Shown piece by piece: positions 1 through 8,044 of a stretch of 64,000 bases of DNA. Every line of letters starts with the position of its first letter. Within the stretch, counting starts at the first letter, position 1. The stretch is taken from positions 1-64,000 of the forward strand of contig JBMOEW010000004.1 of NCBI GenBank assembly GCA_049314555.1, given 5' to 3'. The stretch is from REEB509 sp049314555 (GTDB taxonomy: Bacteria > Pseudomonadota > Alphaproteobacteria > Caulobacterales > Aquidulcibacteraceae). The notes below the pieces were generated by a model. The model made no database searches, was not told the DNA's origin, and saw only the letters and a list, made by a program, of their open reading frames with translations. A program made the translations under genes and the position numbers.

Positions 1-193
1 TGCCCCAACCCGTACACTCAGCGACCTCCCCTTCCCGACCCTGAAACCGGACATTTGGGAGGTTGAGCAAACAGCGCTGGGAAATGTGGGAAATCGCCCA
101 AGGCCGACACTCGCCGCGACTGACAAGACTGAAGCCGCACAGGTAACGCTTGCCACCCGGGCCACGAAGAAAGCATCTCGTTGGAAGCGGGCT

Positions 194-511
194 CTAGCCC
201 TCACCGGCGCGAGGGTCTTTGAACTTCGTCAGCCCGCAGTTTTGGCACATGCGCCGGGTTCGATCGGGATAGGAAAACAGCTCGCCACATCGTGGGCATT
301 TCCAATTGACGAGGTTCAAGGTTGGAACCCACAGCAAAAGCATGATCAGCAGAAGCACGATCAAGGAAACCGCAACGTGTGCGTTGATCCATCCGCCAAC
401 GACAGAGCGCAATTCCTGCGGCAGCAGCTGGGTCCCAAGGAACAAGACCATTAAAGCGTAGCCGATGACCTGCGCCACTCTGTTAGCTCTGTATGCCCAC
501 CATGAGCGCAT
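194..511 (-). CDS. Small membrane protein with C-terminal zinc ribbon
   Basis: I do not recognise a named family. The 105-residue product has two hydrophobic segments (about residues 12-30 and 44-62) and a soluble tail carrying two CxxC knuckles (CPRC at 72-75, CQNC at 89-92), the layout of a zinc ribbon. A membrane-anchored metal-binding protein is therefore likely. It is the last gene of a minus-strand run that starts at iscR, but an 82-base gap separates it from the TfoX-like gene, so it may have its own promoter. The longer overlapping plus-strand frame here has no domain logic and is low-complexity. Confidence 0.7.
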   Translation of the reverse strand: MRSWWAYRANRVAQVIGYALMVLFLGTQLLPQELRSVVGGWINAHVAVSLIVLLLIMLLLWVPTLNLVNWKCPRCGELFSYPDRTRRMCQNCGLTKFKDPRAGEG

Positions 512-593
512 TGTAACCCTCTATCCGACGATAGCCGATCTTGAATGCCAATCAATGTCTGGCTCGCGGAACCCCGAAAGGCTTCGGGTTCGT

Positions 594-962
594 TCAGGCC
601 TTGCGCTTCTTCTTCGCTGGCGGCTTTGCAAGGGCCACCGCCAGCGCCGCGCTGCCCCACATGGCAGCCTCTTCCGGATCGTCCAGCGCCGTATCCGGCA
701 GGCGCCAGTACCCCATTTCGACGGCCACGCCGGCCTTTGGGCCGCTCTCTGGCCTCCAGGTGAAGGGGCCAGACCCTGCCTCTTTCAGGCGGGCTTTGAG
801 GGCGTCGTCCACTTTGAGGTAGATCGTTTCGTCTGCCAGCAGGGCAAACATCCGGCCGCGGGCATAAACCCCGGCACCGCCAAACATGCTGCGGATCGTC
901 ACGCTATCCACGGCCGCGAAGAGCTCTGTCACAAACGCATGAAACCGATCCTGGCCGGCCAT
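594..962 (-). CDS. TfoX/Sxy N-terminal-domain family protein
   Basis: This 122-residue protein matches the TfoX N-terminal domain family: a helical start, then MFGGAGVY near residues 26-33, then the RMFALLADETIYLKVD block, and a lysine/alanine tail. Sxy/TfoX in gammaproteobacteria is a competence co-regulator, but single-domain alphaproteobacterial members have no settled role, so I do not assign one. It begins 6 bases after the sufA stop, so it is probably co-transcribed with the Fe-S operon. A broken dprA elsewhere in the window is a reason not to read this gene as evidence of active transformation. Confidence 0.82.
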   Translation of the reverse strand: MAGQDRFHAFVTELFAAVDSVTIRSMFGGAGVYARGRMFALLADETIYLKVDDALKARLKEAGSGPFTWRPESGPKAGVAVEMGYWRLPDTALDDPEEAAMWGSAALAVALAKPPAKKKRKA

Positions 963-967
963 CGGCG

Positions 968-1327
968 TTAGGCGTCCAGGGCGGCCGGCACAATCGTGAC
1001 GCTTTCGCCGCAGCCGCAGGCGTCGGTTTGGTTGGGGTTTTTGAAGGTGAAGCGGGAGGCCAGTTGGCTGGTCTCGTAGTCGATCGTGGCCCCGATCAGG
1101 AACAGGACCGCCTTGGCATCCACCAGGATTTCAACGCCCTGGTCTTGCACGCGCTCGTCATAGGGCGAGGGCTCTTGGGCGTAATCCATCGTGTATTCCA
1201 TCCCCGCGCAGCCGCCGTTCTTCACGCCCACCCGCAGGAAGGGCTTGTCAGACCCGGCCATGATCGCGCGCACGCGTTCTGCGGCAGATTGCGTTAGGGT
1301 AACCAGCTTGGGGCGGGGACGCGGCAT
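968..1327 (-). CDS. sufA: Iron-sulfur cluster carrier/assembly protein SufA (HesB/IscA family)
   Basis: A-type carrier that accepts Fe-S clusters from the SufBCD scaffold and passes them to apo-proteins. The 119-residue length is usual. The three cluster-ligand cysteines are present: C40 in NGGCAG and C104/C106 in the C-terminal CGCG. It lies at the distal end of the suf operon, downstream of sufT and a 33-residue membrane peptide. ErpA is the main alternative name within the same family; the operon position favours SufA. Confidence 0.93.
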   Translation of the reverse strand: MPRPRPKLVTLTQSAAERVRAIMAGSDKPFLRVGVKNGGCAGMEYTMDYAQEPSPYDERVQDQGVEILVDAKAVLFLIGATIDYETSQLASRFTFKNPNQTDACGCGESVTIVPAALDA

Positions 1328-1330
1328 CGC

Positions 1331-1432
1331 TCAAAACCCATACGTGACAAGGACAACCATCAAAATCAGGACGCCAATCGCAACCACATGCCAGATCCAG
1401 TTGTTCTTTTTAGGTTCATTCGTTTCAGTCAT
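1331..1432 (-). CDS. 33-residue single-span membrane peptide in the suf operon
   Basis: A short frame fills the gap between sufT and sufA exactly: ATG at 1432, TGA at 1331-1333. It encodes 33 residues with a charged, polar N-terminus (MTETNEPKKNN), then one hydrophobic stretch of about 20 residues (WIWHVVAIGVLILMVVLVTY) and two more residues. This is the pattern of a small N-in/C-out membrane peptide. A purine-rich AAAGTGGG lies just upstream of the ATG as a weak ribosome site. Spacing is 18 bases from the sufT stop and 3 bases to the sufA start. No function is known to me; conservation in related genomes would be the test that it is translated. Confidence 0.55.
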   Translation of the reverse strand: MTETNEPKKNNWIWHVVAIGVLILMVVLVTYGF

Positions 1433-1450
1433 GGGGCACCCACTTTCTGG

Positions 1451-1819
1451 CTATAGCATGTTCAGTTCAAGTTTGGCTTCGTCGCTCATGCGGGCGGGGG
1501 TCCAGGGGGGCTCGAACACCAGGCTCACCTTGGCGGTTTTAACGCCCTCCACCTTCAGACAGGCGGCCTCGACCCAGCCGGGCATCTCGCCTGCGACGGG
1601 GCAACCAGGGGCCGTCAGCGTCATATCGACGTCCACGTGGCCGGCGTTGAAGTCCACCTTGTAGATCAGCCCCAGTTCGTACACATCGACCGGGATTTCG
1701 GGGTCATAGACCTTCTTGAACTCCGCAATCAGGGCATCCGTGATCTTGTCCAGCTCGTCCTGGGGGAGTTCGGTTTCGGGGGCGGGGGCGGGGGCGGGGG
1801 CGGGGGCAGCGTCGGTCAT
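1451..1819 (-). CDS. sufT: SUF system assembly protein SufT (MIP18/DUF59 family)
   Basis: Fe-S maturation factor of the DUF59/MIP18 family. The domain fills residues 20-122, with DPEIPV at 39-44, the ELGLIY segment, and the family cysteine in TAPGCP at 69-74. The first 14 residues are an alanine-proline tract encoded by a pure six-base repeat, an unusual disordered leader. The gene follows sufS by 6 bases. SufT proteins support cluster maturation when iron or demand is limiting (family knowledge). The start is taken at ATG 1819. Confidence 0.9.
   Translation of the reverse strand: MTDAAPAPAPAPAPETELPQDELDKITDALIAEFKKVYDPEIPVDVYELGLIYKVDFNAGHVDVDMTLTAPGCPVAGEMPGWVEAACLKVEGVKTAKVSLVFEPPWTPARMSDEAKLELNML
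1777..1808 (-). repeat. Hexanucleotide tandem repeat at the 5' end of sufT
   Basis: On the plus strand the six-base unit GGGGGC is repeated about five times without interruption. Read on the minus strand it encodes alternating Ala-Pro at the SufT N-terminus. Slippage by whole units would keep the frame and only change tract length. Confidence 0.8.
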
Positions 1820-1825
1820 CGGTAC

Positions 1826-3040
1826 CTACGTGAGCAATGCGCGGGTGCGGGTCAAGGCCTCGACAAACGCATCCACTTCTTCATGGGTGTTATAGAGCGC
1901 GAGGGAGGCGCGGGCGGTGGCTGTGACCCCAAGGCGCGCCATCAGGGGCTGCGCGCAGTGATGGCCTGCCCGCACAGCAATCCCGTAGCGGTCCAGGATC
2001 TGGGCGACGTCGTGGGGGTGGGCACCGTCGACATTAAAGGTGACGATGGAGCGCGGCGCTGACCCGCCAAACAGCGTGATGTCGTTCATGCCGCGCAGGC
2101 GTTCGATCAGATAGCCACCGAGGGCTGTTTCGTGGGCGCTGATGGCTTTACGGTCGAGGCTCATGAACCAGGTCAAGGCGGCCCCAAAGCCGATCGCCTC
2201 CAGGATGGGTGGGGTGCCGGCCTCAAAGCGGTGGGGGGGATCGGCGTAGGTGATGCGGTCCTGCGTGACGATGTCGATCATCTCGCCGCCGCCCTGGTAT
2301 GGCGGGAGGGCGGCCAAGCGCTCTGCCTTGCCATAAAGCGCGCCGATGCCGGTTGGCCCGTAGAGCTTGTGGGCGGAAATGACGGCGAAATCCACGTCCA
2401 GCGCCTGCACATCAAACCCTGCGTGCACCGCCGCTTGGCAGGCATCGAGCAGCACGGGCACGCCCTTGGCGTGGGCGCAGGCGATGATCTCTTCCAGCGG
2501 CAGCATCGCGCCAAAGACGTTGGACATGGCGGTGAGGGTGAGCAGGCGCGTGTTGGGCCCGATCAGCTGATCGAGGGCATCGAGGCTAATCTCGCCATCC
2601 GGGCCGACATCCAACCAGCGCAGCACCGCGCCGTGCTTTTCCCGCAGGAAGTGCCAAGGCACGATATTGGCGTGATGTTCCATCACCGACAGGATGATCT
2701 CGTCTCCCGGCTTGATGGACTGGCCAATGCCGGCTGCCACCAGGTTGATGGCTTCTGTAGCGCCCTTGGTAAACACGATTTGGTCTGGTGTTGGGGCATT
2801 GAGGAAGCGGGCGACGGTGGCGCGGGCGTTTTCGAAGGCGTCGGTGGTTTCGTTGGCCATGGTGTGCAGGCCGCGGTGGACGTTGGCATAGGAGCCTTCC
2901 ATCGCGGCGCGCATGGCGTTTATCACGGCGGTCGGCTTTTGGGCACTGGCCGCGTTATCGAAGTAAATCAATGGCTTGTTGTTGACGGTTCGCGCCAGGA
3001 TGGGGAACTCTTGGCGGGCCGCGGTGGGCGAAAAGGTCAT
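1826..3040 (-). CDS. sufS: Cysteine desulfurase SufS
   Basis: PLP enzyme that removes sulfur from cysteine and passes persulfide to the SufBCD scaffold. The catalytic lysine sits in SAHKLYGP (about residue 225) and the persulfide cysteine in RAGHHC (about residue 362), the group II desulfurase layout. Length is 404 residues. I choose ATG at 3040 because it overlaps the sufD stop as ATGA; an upstream in-frame start would intrude 18 bases further into sufD. A second, different desulfurase (6879-8033) is encoded in the same operon. No SufE homologue is visible in the window. Confidence 0.95.
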   Translation of the reverse strand: MTFSPTAARQEFPILARTVNNKPLIYFDNAASAQKPTAVINAMRAAMEGSYANVHRGLHTMANETTDAFENARATVARFLNAPTPDQIVFTKGATEAINLVAAGIGQSIKPGDEIILSVMEHHANIVPWHFLREKHGAVLRWLDVGPDGEISLDALDQLIGPNTRLLTLTAMSNVFGAMLPLEEIIACAHAKGVPVLLDACQAAVHAGFDVQALDVDFAVISAHKLYGPTGIGALYGKAERLAALPPYQGGGEMIDIVTQDRITYADPPHRFEAGTPPILEAIGFGAALTWFMSLDRKAISAHETALGGYLIERLRGMNDITLFGGSAPRSIVTFNVDGAHPHDVAQILDRYGIAVRAGHHCAQPLMARLGVTATARASLALYNTHEEVDAFVEALTRTRALLT

Positions 3041-3927
3041 GTTGATTGGCCAAGCCAAGTGGTGATGGTGCCCTGCAGCTCTTGGGTGAGGGCCTCATCG
3101 AGGCCGTCTGGCAGGGCCTCCAAAAGAAACGCCTCAATCAGCAGACGGCGGGCATCAAGAAGCGGGATGGCCCGCGAGCGCAGGTAGAAAAGCGCCTCTT
3201 CGTCCAGGCTGCCGGTGGTGTTGCCGTGGGCGCAGGCGACATCATCGGCGTAAATTTCCAGTTCCGGTTTGGCGTAGACCTCGGCCCCCTCCTCCAGCAG
3301 CAAAGCGTGGTGATGCTGTTGGGCGTCGGTCTTTTGGGCGGCGCGGGCGACGTAGAGTTTGCCTTGAAACACGCCGCGCCCACCGGCCCGGACTGCCCCT
3401 TTGATCAGCTGGCGGGTTTGGATGCCTTCGGCATTGTGGAGCACTTGGCTTGTCAGGTCTGCGTGGCGACCGGGACCACACAGATACACCCCGTTCAGCT
3501 CGACGTTCGCCAATGCGCCTTCCGCCTCGACGTGCGTTTCGATCCGCGCGAGCTTTGAGCCAAGCGCCAGAACGAACTGGCGAAAACTGGCCCCTGCGCC
3601 GAGCTTAACCCGAGCCAGGTTCAAGGCAACGGCCGGGCCGTCCTGGATGACGATGCGGGTTAAGTTTGCGCCATCGGCCAGATCAATCTGAACGGCCTTC
3701 GCTTCCATCACGCTCGCCTGCATCCGCTCGATGCGCAGCGCACTTTCTCCGGAGGCCACGGCGACGTGCTCCAGGCAATCGGCGGCGGCGGCCAGTTGCA
3801 CGATCACCGGATGGGCGGCGCGCTCCTGGTTCAGCGCCGGCACCGGCGCATTGCCATAGGCTGCCTTCAGGTCAGACCATTTCCAGGCCTCATCCCTTCG
3901 GGTGGGGAGCGCGATCTTTGTGCTCAT
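3037..3927 (-). CDS. sufD: SufBCD scaffold subunit SufD
   Basis: Beta-helical partner of SufB in the SufBC2D scaffold. The 296-residue protein is short for the family (E. coli SufD is about 420), the loss being at the N-terminal side. The conserved C-terminal core remains: CAHGNTTGSLDEEALFYLRSR, whose histidine corresponds to the cluster-assembly histidine described for E. coli SufD. The start overlaps the sufC stop (TGATG) and its own stop overlaps sufS (ATGA), so translation is probably coupled. Confidence 0.93.
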   Translation of the reverse strand: MSTKIALPTRRDEAWKWSDLKAAYGNAPVPALNQERAAHPVIVQLAAAADCLEHVAVASGESALRIERMQASVMEAKAVQIDLADGANLTRIVIQDGPAVALNLARVKLGAGASFRQFVLALGSKLARIETHVEAEGALANVELNGVYLCGPGRHADLTSQVLHNAEGIQTRQLIKGAVRAGGRGVFQGKLYVARAAQKTDAQQHHHALLLEEGAEVYAKPELEIYADDVACAHGNTTGSLDEEALFYLRSRAIPLLDARRLLIEAFLLEALPDGLDEALTQELQGTITTWLGQST

Positions 3928-4673
3928 CAGGCGGCCCGCATATAGCGGTCGTAGCCTTCCGCCTCCAGGTGCAGGGCCAGTTCAGGGCCGCCGCTATCTA
4001 CTATTTTGCCGCCAGCCAGAACGTGGACGCGGTCTGGGCGGATATGGTCCAACAGGCGCTGGTAATGGGTGATCACCAGCATTGAGCGTTCTTTGTTGCG
4101 CAGCGCGTTGACGCCTTCGGCCACCACTTTCAGGGCGTCGATGTCGAGGCCGGAGTCGGTTTCATCGAGGATGGCAAAGCGCGGCTCAAAGACCAGCATT
4201 TGCAGGATTTCCATGCGCTTTTTCTCGCCGCCGGAGAAGCCGACGTTCAAGGGGCGCTTCAGGAAATCGGGTGCCACCTTGAGCTCTTCGGCCTTGGCAC
4301 GGGCCAAGCGGAGAAAATCACCGGCGGACACCTCTTCTTCGCCGCGGGCCTTGCGCAGGGCATTGAGGGCCGTGCGCAGGAACGTCAATGTGGGCACGCC
4401 GGGGATTTCCAGCGGATACTGGAAGGAGAGAAAAACCCCCTGCACTGCCCGCGCTTCGGGCGAGAGGGATAAAAGGTCCATCCCGTCCAGGCGCGCAGAC
4501 CCTGCGGTGACCTCATACCCCTCGCGACCAGTGAGCGCGTAGGACAGCGTGGATTTGCCCGCCCCGTTTGGCCCCATGATCGCGTGCACCTCGCCCTTGG
4601 GCACGTGCAGCGTCAGGCCGTTCAGGATGGTGCGCCCGCCAACGCTCACCGTCAGATCGCGGATGTCGAGCAT
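3927..4673 (-). CDS. sufC: Fe-S assembly ATPase SufC
   Basis: ABC-type ATPase that drives conformational change in the SufBCD scaffold. Walker A is GPNGAGKS at residues 34-41, the signature is FSGGEKKR at about 146-153, and Walker B with its glutamate (FAILDETDSGLD) at about 166-177. The 248-residue length is standard. Its ATG overlaps the stop of the upstream lipoprotein gene (TAATG), so it is translated after a gene that is not part of the known Suf machine. Confidence 0.96.
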   Translation of the reverse strand: MLDIRDLTVSVGGRTILNGLTLHVPKGEVHAIMGPNGAGKSTLSYALTGREGYEVTAGSARLDGMDLLSLSPEARAVQGVFLSFQYPLEIPGVPTLTFLRTALNALRKARGEEEVSAGDFLRLARAKAEELKVAPDFLKRPLNVGFSGGEKKRMEILQMLVFEPRFAILDETDSGLDIDALKVVAEGVNALRNKERSMLVITHYQRLLDHIRPDRVHVLAGGKIVDSGGPELALHLEAEGYDRYMRAA

Positions 4674-5371
4674 TATTGGAAGACCCCCGCGGCCATCGGC
4701 TCGGCGCAGAATTTGGTTTGCGCCAGTTCTTGGGTGAGGTTCATGGCGGCGATCCCTGGGCTATCGGTCAGCACGCAAATGGTTTCGATTGGGGCGTTCT
4801 CGTCGCTTTGTTGGCCCTCCACGGTGACGCTGGCCACATCGGTCAATGCAGTTGGGGTGGCGCGATAAAAGCTGACTTCCCAGCTGCTTGCGCTGGACCG
4901 TGCGGCCACGGCAAACAAGCCGTCGGCGGTCAGCTCATGGTTGACGCCGCTAATTTCGCCAACCCGGGCGTAGGTGTTGGTGGGCGTTCCCGCCAGCCAC
5001 ACCGCTTCCACGGTGTTGACGTTGCCGGTTTCCTTGGGGATCAGCAGATCCAGGTTACCGTCTGCGTTCACGTCAAACAGTGAGGGGCGGCCCAGTTGCA
5101 TGGGGTCTGCAGGTTCTTCGAACACCTGGCCGGCTTGGCCATCCTGGACCACCTGCAAGGTCCAGCCCTTCTCGTCCTTGGTGGCGAGGATCATGTGGCC
5201 CACGCCCTCTGCGCCCAGGACGCACCCGTCCTGGCCAACCGCCGGTTCGCCGCCTTGCGTATCGCAGGCGGGATACAGCGAAAGATCAAAAGTGGTGGGT
5301 GGTGTTGATGTTTGCTGCGCACAGGCAACAAGGCTCGAAGCTGCAAATGCCAACAAAAACAGCGTTCTCAT
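4673..5371 (-). CDS. Lipoprotein of unknown function embedded between sufB and sufC
   Basis: A 232-residue protein with a signal peptide and lipobox (LVAC, cysteine 17), so it should be lipidated in the envelope. The body holds a FDVNADGNLDLLIP segment, resembling a calcium-binding FG-GAP/VCBS blade loop (DxNxDGxxDL), plus four further cysteines (in PACDTQ, QDGCV, TICVL and KFCAEP) that could form disulfides. I do not recognise the family. It overlaps sufB upstream (ATGA) and sufC downstream (TAATG), so it is locked into the operon translationally although its product leaves the cytoplasm where Fe-S assembly occurs. Its role in that pathway, if any, is not deducible. Confidence 0.85.
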   Translation of the reverse strand: MRTLFLLAFAASSLVACAQQTSTPPTTFDLSLYPACDTQGGEPAVGQDGCVLGAEGVGHMILATKDEKGWTLQVVQDGQAGQVFEEPADPMQLGRPSLFDVNADGNLDLLIPKETGNVNTVEAVWLAGTPTNTYARVGEISGVNHELTADGLFAVAARSSASSWEVSFYRATPTALTDVASVTVEGQQSDENAPIETICVLTDSPGIAAMNLTQELAQTKFCAEPMAAGVFQ

Positions 5372-6876
5372 CCCACACTCCCCTCAAGACTAACTTCCAA
5401 TAATTTTTGCGCTTCGACCGCGAACTCCATGGGTAGCTGCTGAAGCACTTCGCGCACAAACCCATTCACCAGTAGGGCCACGGCTTGTTCTTCAGGAATG
5501 CCGCGCTGGCGCAGATAGAACAGCTGATCCTCTGACAGCCTCGTGGTTGTGGCTTCGTGCTCAAATTGCGCGTGAGGCGTTTTGGTTTCCACGTACGGCA
5601 CGGTGTGGGCGCCGCTGTTTTGGCCGATCAGCAGGCTGTCGCACTGAGTGAAGTTGCGCGCGCCTTTGGCTTTGGCGTGGGCCGTTACCAGCCCGCGATA
5701 GGTGTTGTTGGAGCGCCCGGCGGAGATGCCTTTGGAGATGATCCGGGACTTCGTGTTCTTGCCCAAATGGATCATCTTTGTGCCGGTATCGGCTTGCTGG
5801 CGCCCGTTGGTGACGGCGATCGAGTAAAACTCGCCGACGCTTTCGTCCCCGCGCAGGACACAGGACGGATACTTCCAGGTGATGGCGGAACCGGTTTCCA
5901 CTTGCGTCCAGCTGATCTTGGAGCGCGCGCCCCGGCAATCCCCGCGCTTGGTGACAAAGTTATAGATGCCGCCTTTGCCTTCGGCGTCTCCTGGCCACCA
6001 GTTCTGGACCGTCGAATACTTGATCTGGGCATCGTCAAGGGCGATCAGCTCAACCACGGCGGCATGGAGCTGGTTCTCGTCGCGCATGGGGGCGGTGCAG
6101 CCCTCCAGATACGACACGTAGGAGCCCTTGTCGGCGATGATCAGGGTGCGCTCAAACTGGCCGGTGCCAGAGGCGTTCATCCGAAAATAGGTGCTCAGCT
6201 CCATCGGGCACGTGACGCCCGGGGGGATATAGACAAACGAGCCATCAGAGAACACGGCCGCATTCAAGGTGGCAAAGAAGTTGTCGCTGGTGGGGACCAC
6301 GCTGCCCAGATACTGGCGCACCAGCTCTGGGTGTTCGCGCAGGGCTTCAGAGATCGAGCAAAAGATCACGCCGGCCTTGGCCAGCTCATCCTTGAAGGTC
6401 GTGATCACGGAGACGCTGTCAAACACCGCATCGACGGCGACGCGTGGTGCCCCTTCCACGCCCAGGAGGGTCTTTGCCTCGTTCAGCGGGATGCCCAGCT
6501 TTTTGTAGGTTTCGAGGATTTCGGGCTCCACCTCGTCCAGGCTTTTGTATTTCGCCGCATTTTTGGGGGCGGCGTAATAAAAGGCGTCCTGATAGTCGAT
6601 GGCTGGATAGTTCACCATCGCCCAGGTTGGTTCTTGCATGGTTTGCCAGCGGGCAAAGGCTTCAAGGCGCCAAGCGAGCATCCATTCTGGCTCGCCCTTC
6701 TTGGCGGAGATGAAGCGCACGGTTTCTTCGCTGAGGCCCTTGGGGGCGAACTCCTGTTCGACCTCTGTGATAAAGCCCGCGTCATACTTGTCTGCCTCAA
6801 AGGCGCGCACCGCATCGACGGTGCCTGCATCGATGCCGTCTTTTATCGTGTCTTTTGTGGTCGCGACATTTGCCAT
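5368..6876 (-). CDS. sufB: SufBCD scaffold subunit SufB
   Basis: Main scaffold on which nascent Fe-S clusters are built. The 502 residues carry typical SufB blocks such as VFSDGSFVYIPPGV and GCTAPMRDENQLHAAVVEL. The cysteine in GARNFTQCDSLL matches the scaffold cysteine of the E. coli protein, and the C-terminal SEDQLFYLRQRGIPEEQA block is intact. The frame stays open upstream into the preceding gene, but ATG 6876 (MANVATT) is the logical start, 2 bases after the stop of the upstream desulfurase. Confidence 0.96.
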   Translation of the reverse strand: MANVATTKDTIKDGIDAGTVDAVRAFEADKYDAGFITEVEQEFAPKGLSEETVRFISAKKGEPEWMLAWRLEAFARWQTMQEPTWAMVNYPAIDYQDAFYYAAPKNAAKYKSLDEVEPEILETYKKLGIPLNEAKTLLGVEGAPRVAVDAVFDSVSVITTFKDELAKAGVIFCSISEALREHPELVRQYLGSVVPTSDNFFATLNAAVFSDGSFVYIPPGVTCPMELSTYFRMNASGTGQFERTLIIADKGSYVSYLEGCTAPMRDENQLHAAVVELIALDDAQIKYSTVQNWWPGDAEGKGGIYNFVTKRGDCRGARSKISWTQVETGSAITWKYPSCVLRGDESVGEFYSIAVTNGRQQADTGTKMIHLGKNTKSRIISKGISAGRSNNTYRGLVTAHAKAKGARNFTQCDSLLIGQNSGAHTVPYVETKTPHAQFEHEATTTRLSEDQLFYLRQRGIPEEQAVALLVNGFVREVLQQLPMEFAVEAQKLLEVSLEGSVG

Positions 6877-6878
6877 GG

Positions 6879-8033
6879 CTATTCCACTTTCGCCGCAGCG
6901 CGGGCCCGGGCTTTGGTGCCTTCGGCGATGACGGTTGTTGTCAGGTGTTCTAGGACGGTTGGGGGGGTTGCCCAGCCCAGGCTTATGCGGATCGCACACG
7001 CGGCCAGGGGATCTGGAACGCCCATCGCGGCCAAAACCCGGCTTTTGCGCACCTTGCCAGACGAGCACGCAGCCCCGGAAGAGGCCGCAACCCCCGACAG
7101 GTCAAGCGCGATGAGAGCGGTTTCGGCGCGCCAGCCAGGGATGGCAAACAGGCTGGTGTTGGGCAGGCGCGGGGCGCTTGCGGCAAACACAACCGCGTCT
7201 GGAAAGGCGGTCTTGAGGGCCGCTTCGAAGGTGTCGCGCAGATCTGCGAGGCGGGCCGCTTCGTGGGAGAGATCGTCATCGGCTTCCTCAAGCGCTGCGC
7301 TGAACCCGGCGATGGCTGGCACGTTTGGGGTGCCTGGCCTGCGGCCACGCTCTTGGCCACCGCCGGCGCGGACCTGCCCCAACGGTGCACCGGGGGCCAG
7401 GGCGACGACGCCAGCACCGGGGGGCCCGCCCAGCTTGTGACTGGAAAGCACCACATAGCTTGCGTCCCAGGCTTGCATATCAAGAACGATGCGGCCTGGG
7501 GCTTGGGCTGCGTCCACCAGCAGGAAACCGCCGTGGCGGCGCACAATGGGGGCGATCGCTCGCAGGGGTTGAATGGCACCGGTTTCGTTATTGGCGGCCA
7601 TCACCGCGACCAATGCAGGCGCTGGTGATGCACTCAAAATTGCGTCCAGGGCCAGCGGATCGACCAGCCCGCCGGCGCTGACGGGCAGTGTAAAGGTTTC
7701 GGCAAACGACAGGTTTGCCTGTTCGGCAAGCGCGTCGTGTTCGATCGCGGAAAGCACCAGGGAGCGAGCGCCACCTTCGCGGGCAGCTTCCAACACCCAA
7801 TGAAGCCCTTCGGTGGCACCGCTGGTGAAAACAAGGTTCCCGGCTTGGGCCCCGATGCGCGCGGCGATCGCTTCTCTTGAGGCCTCCAGCACCGCCTGCA
7901 TCGCGCGGCCACTGGCGTGGATTGACGATGGGTTGCCGGCTTGACGCGCCACCCGTGCCAAGGCCTCAAACGCCACTGGCCGCAGGGGTGCGCCGGCGTT
8001 GTAGTCGCAATAGGCGGCCTGGGCTTTAAGCAT
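6879..8033 (-). CDS. Second cysteine desulfurase (IscS/NifS-like, group I)
   Basis: PLP-dependent desulfurase of 384 residues, distinct from SufS. The PLP lysine is K200 in SSHKLGG and the catalytic cysteine is C323 in SGAACSSGKV, on the long flexible loop typical of the IscS/NifS group. The NNETGAIQP block near 148-156 is also present. It is the second gene of the operon, between iscR (11 bases upstream) and sufB. This arrangement occurs in several alphaproteobacteria. The division of labour with SufS is unknown; supplying sulfur for tRNA thiolation or thiamin is a reasonable guess. Confidence 0.93.
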   Translation of the reverse strand: MLKAQAAYCDYNAGAPLRPVAFEALARVARQAGNPSSIHASGRAMQAVLEASREAIAARIGAQAGNLVFTSGATEGLHWVLEAAREGGARSLVLSAIEHDALAEQANLSFAETFTLPVSAGGLVDPLALDAILSASPAPALVAVMAANNETGAIQPLRAIAPIVRRHGGFLLVDAAQAPGRIVLDMQAWDASYVVLSSHKLGGPPGAGVVALAPGAPLGQVRAGGGQERGRRPGTPNVPAIAGFSAALEEADDDLSHEAARLADLRDTFEAALKTAFPDAVVFAASAPRLPNTSLFAIPGWRAETALIALDLSGVAASSGAACSSGKVRKSRVLAAMGVPDPLAACAIRISLGWATPPTVLEHLTTTVIAEGTKARARAAAKVE

Positions 8034-8044
8034 CTCGCGGCTCC

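Noticed and set aside
86..454. 122-aa plus-strand frame at the left end
   Set aside because: It is antisense to the membrane zinc-ribbon gene, low complexity and without any recognisable pattern.
5557..7440. 627-aa plus-strand frame antisense to sufB and the second desulfurase
   Set aside because: It is the mirror of two strongly conserved genes; codon position bias comes from the opposite strand and no domain is visible.
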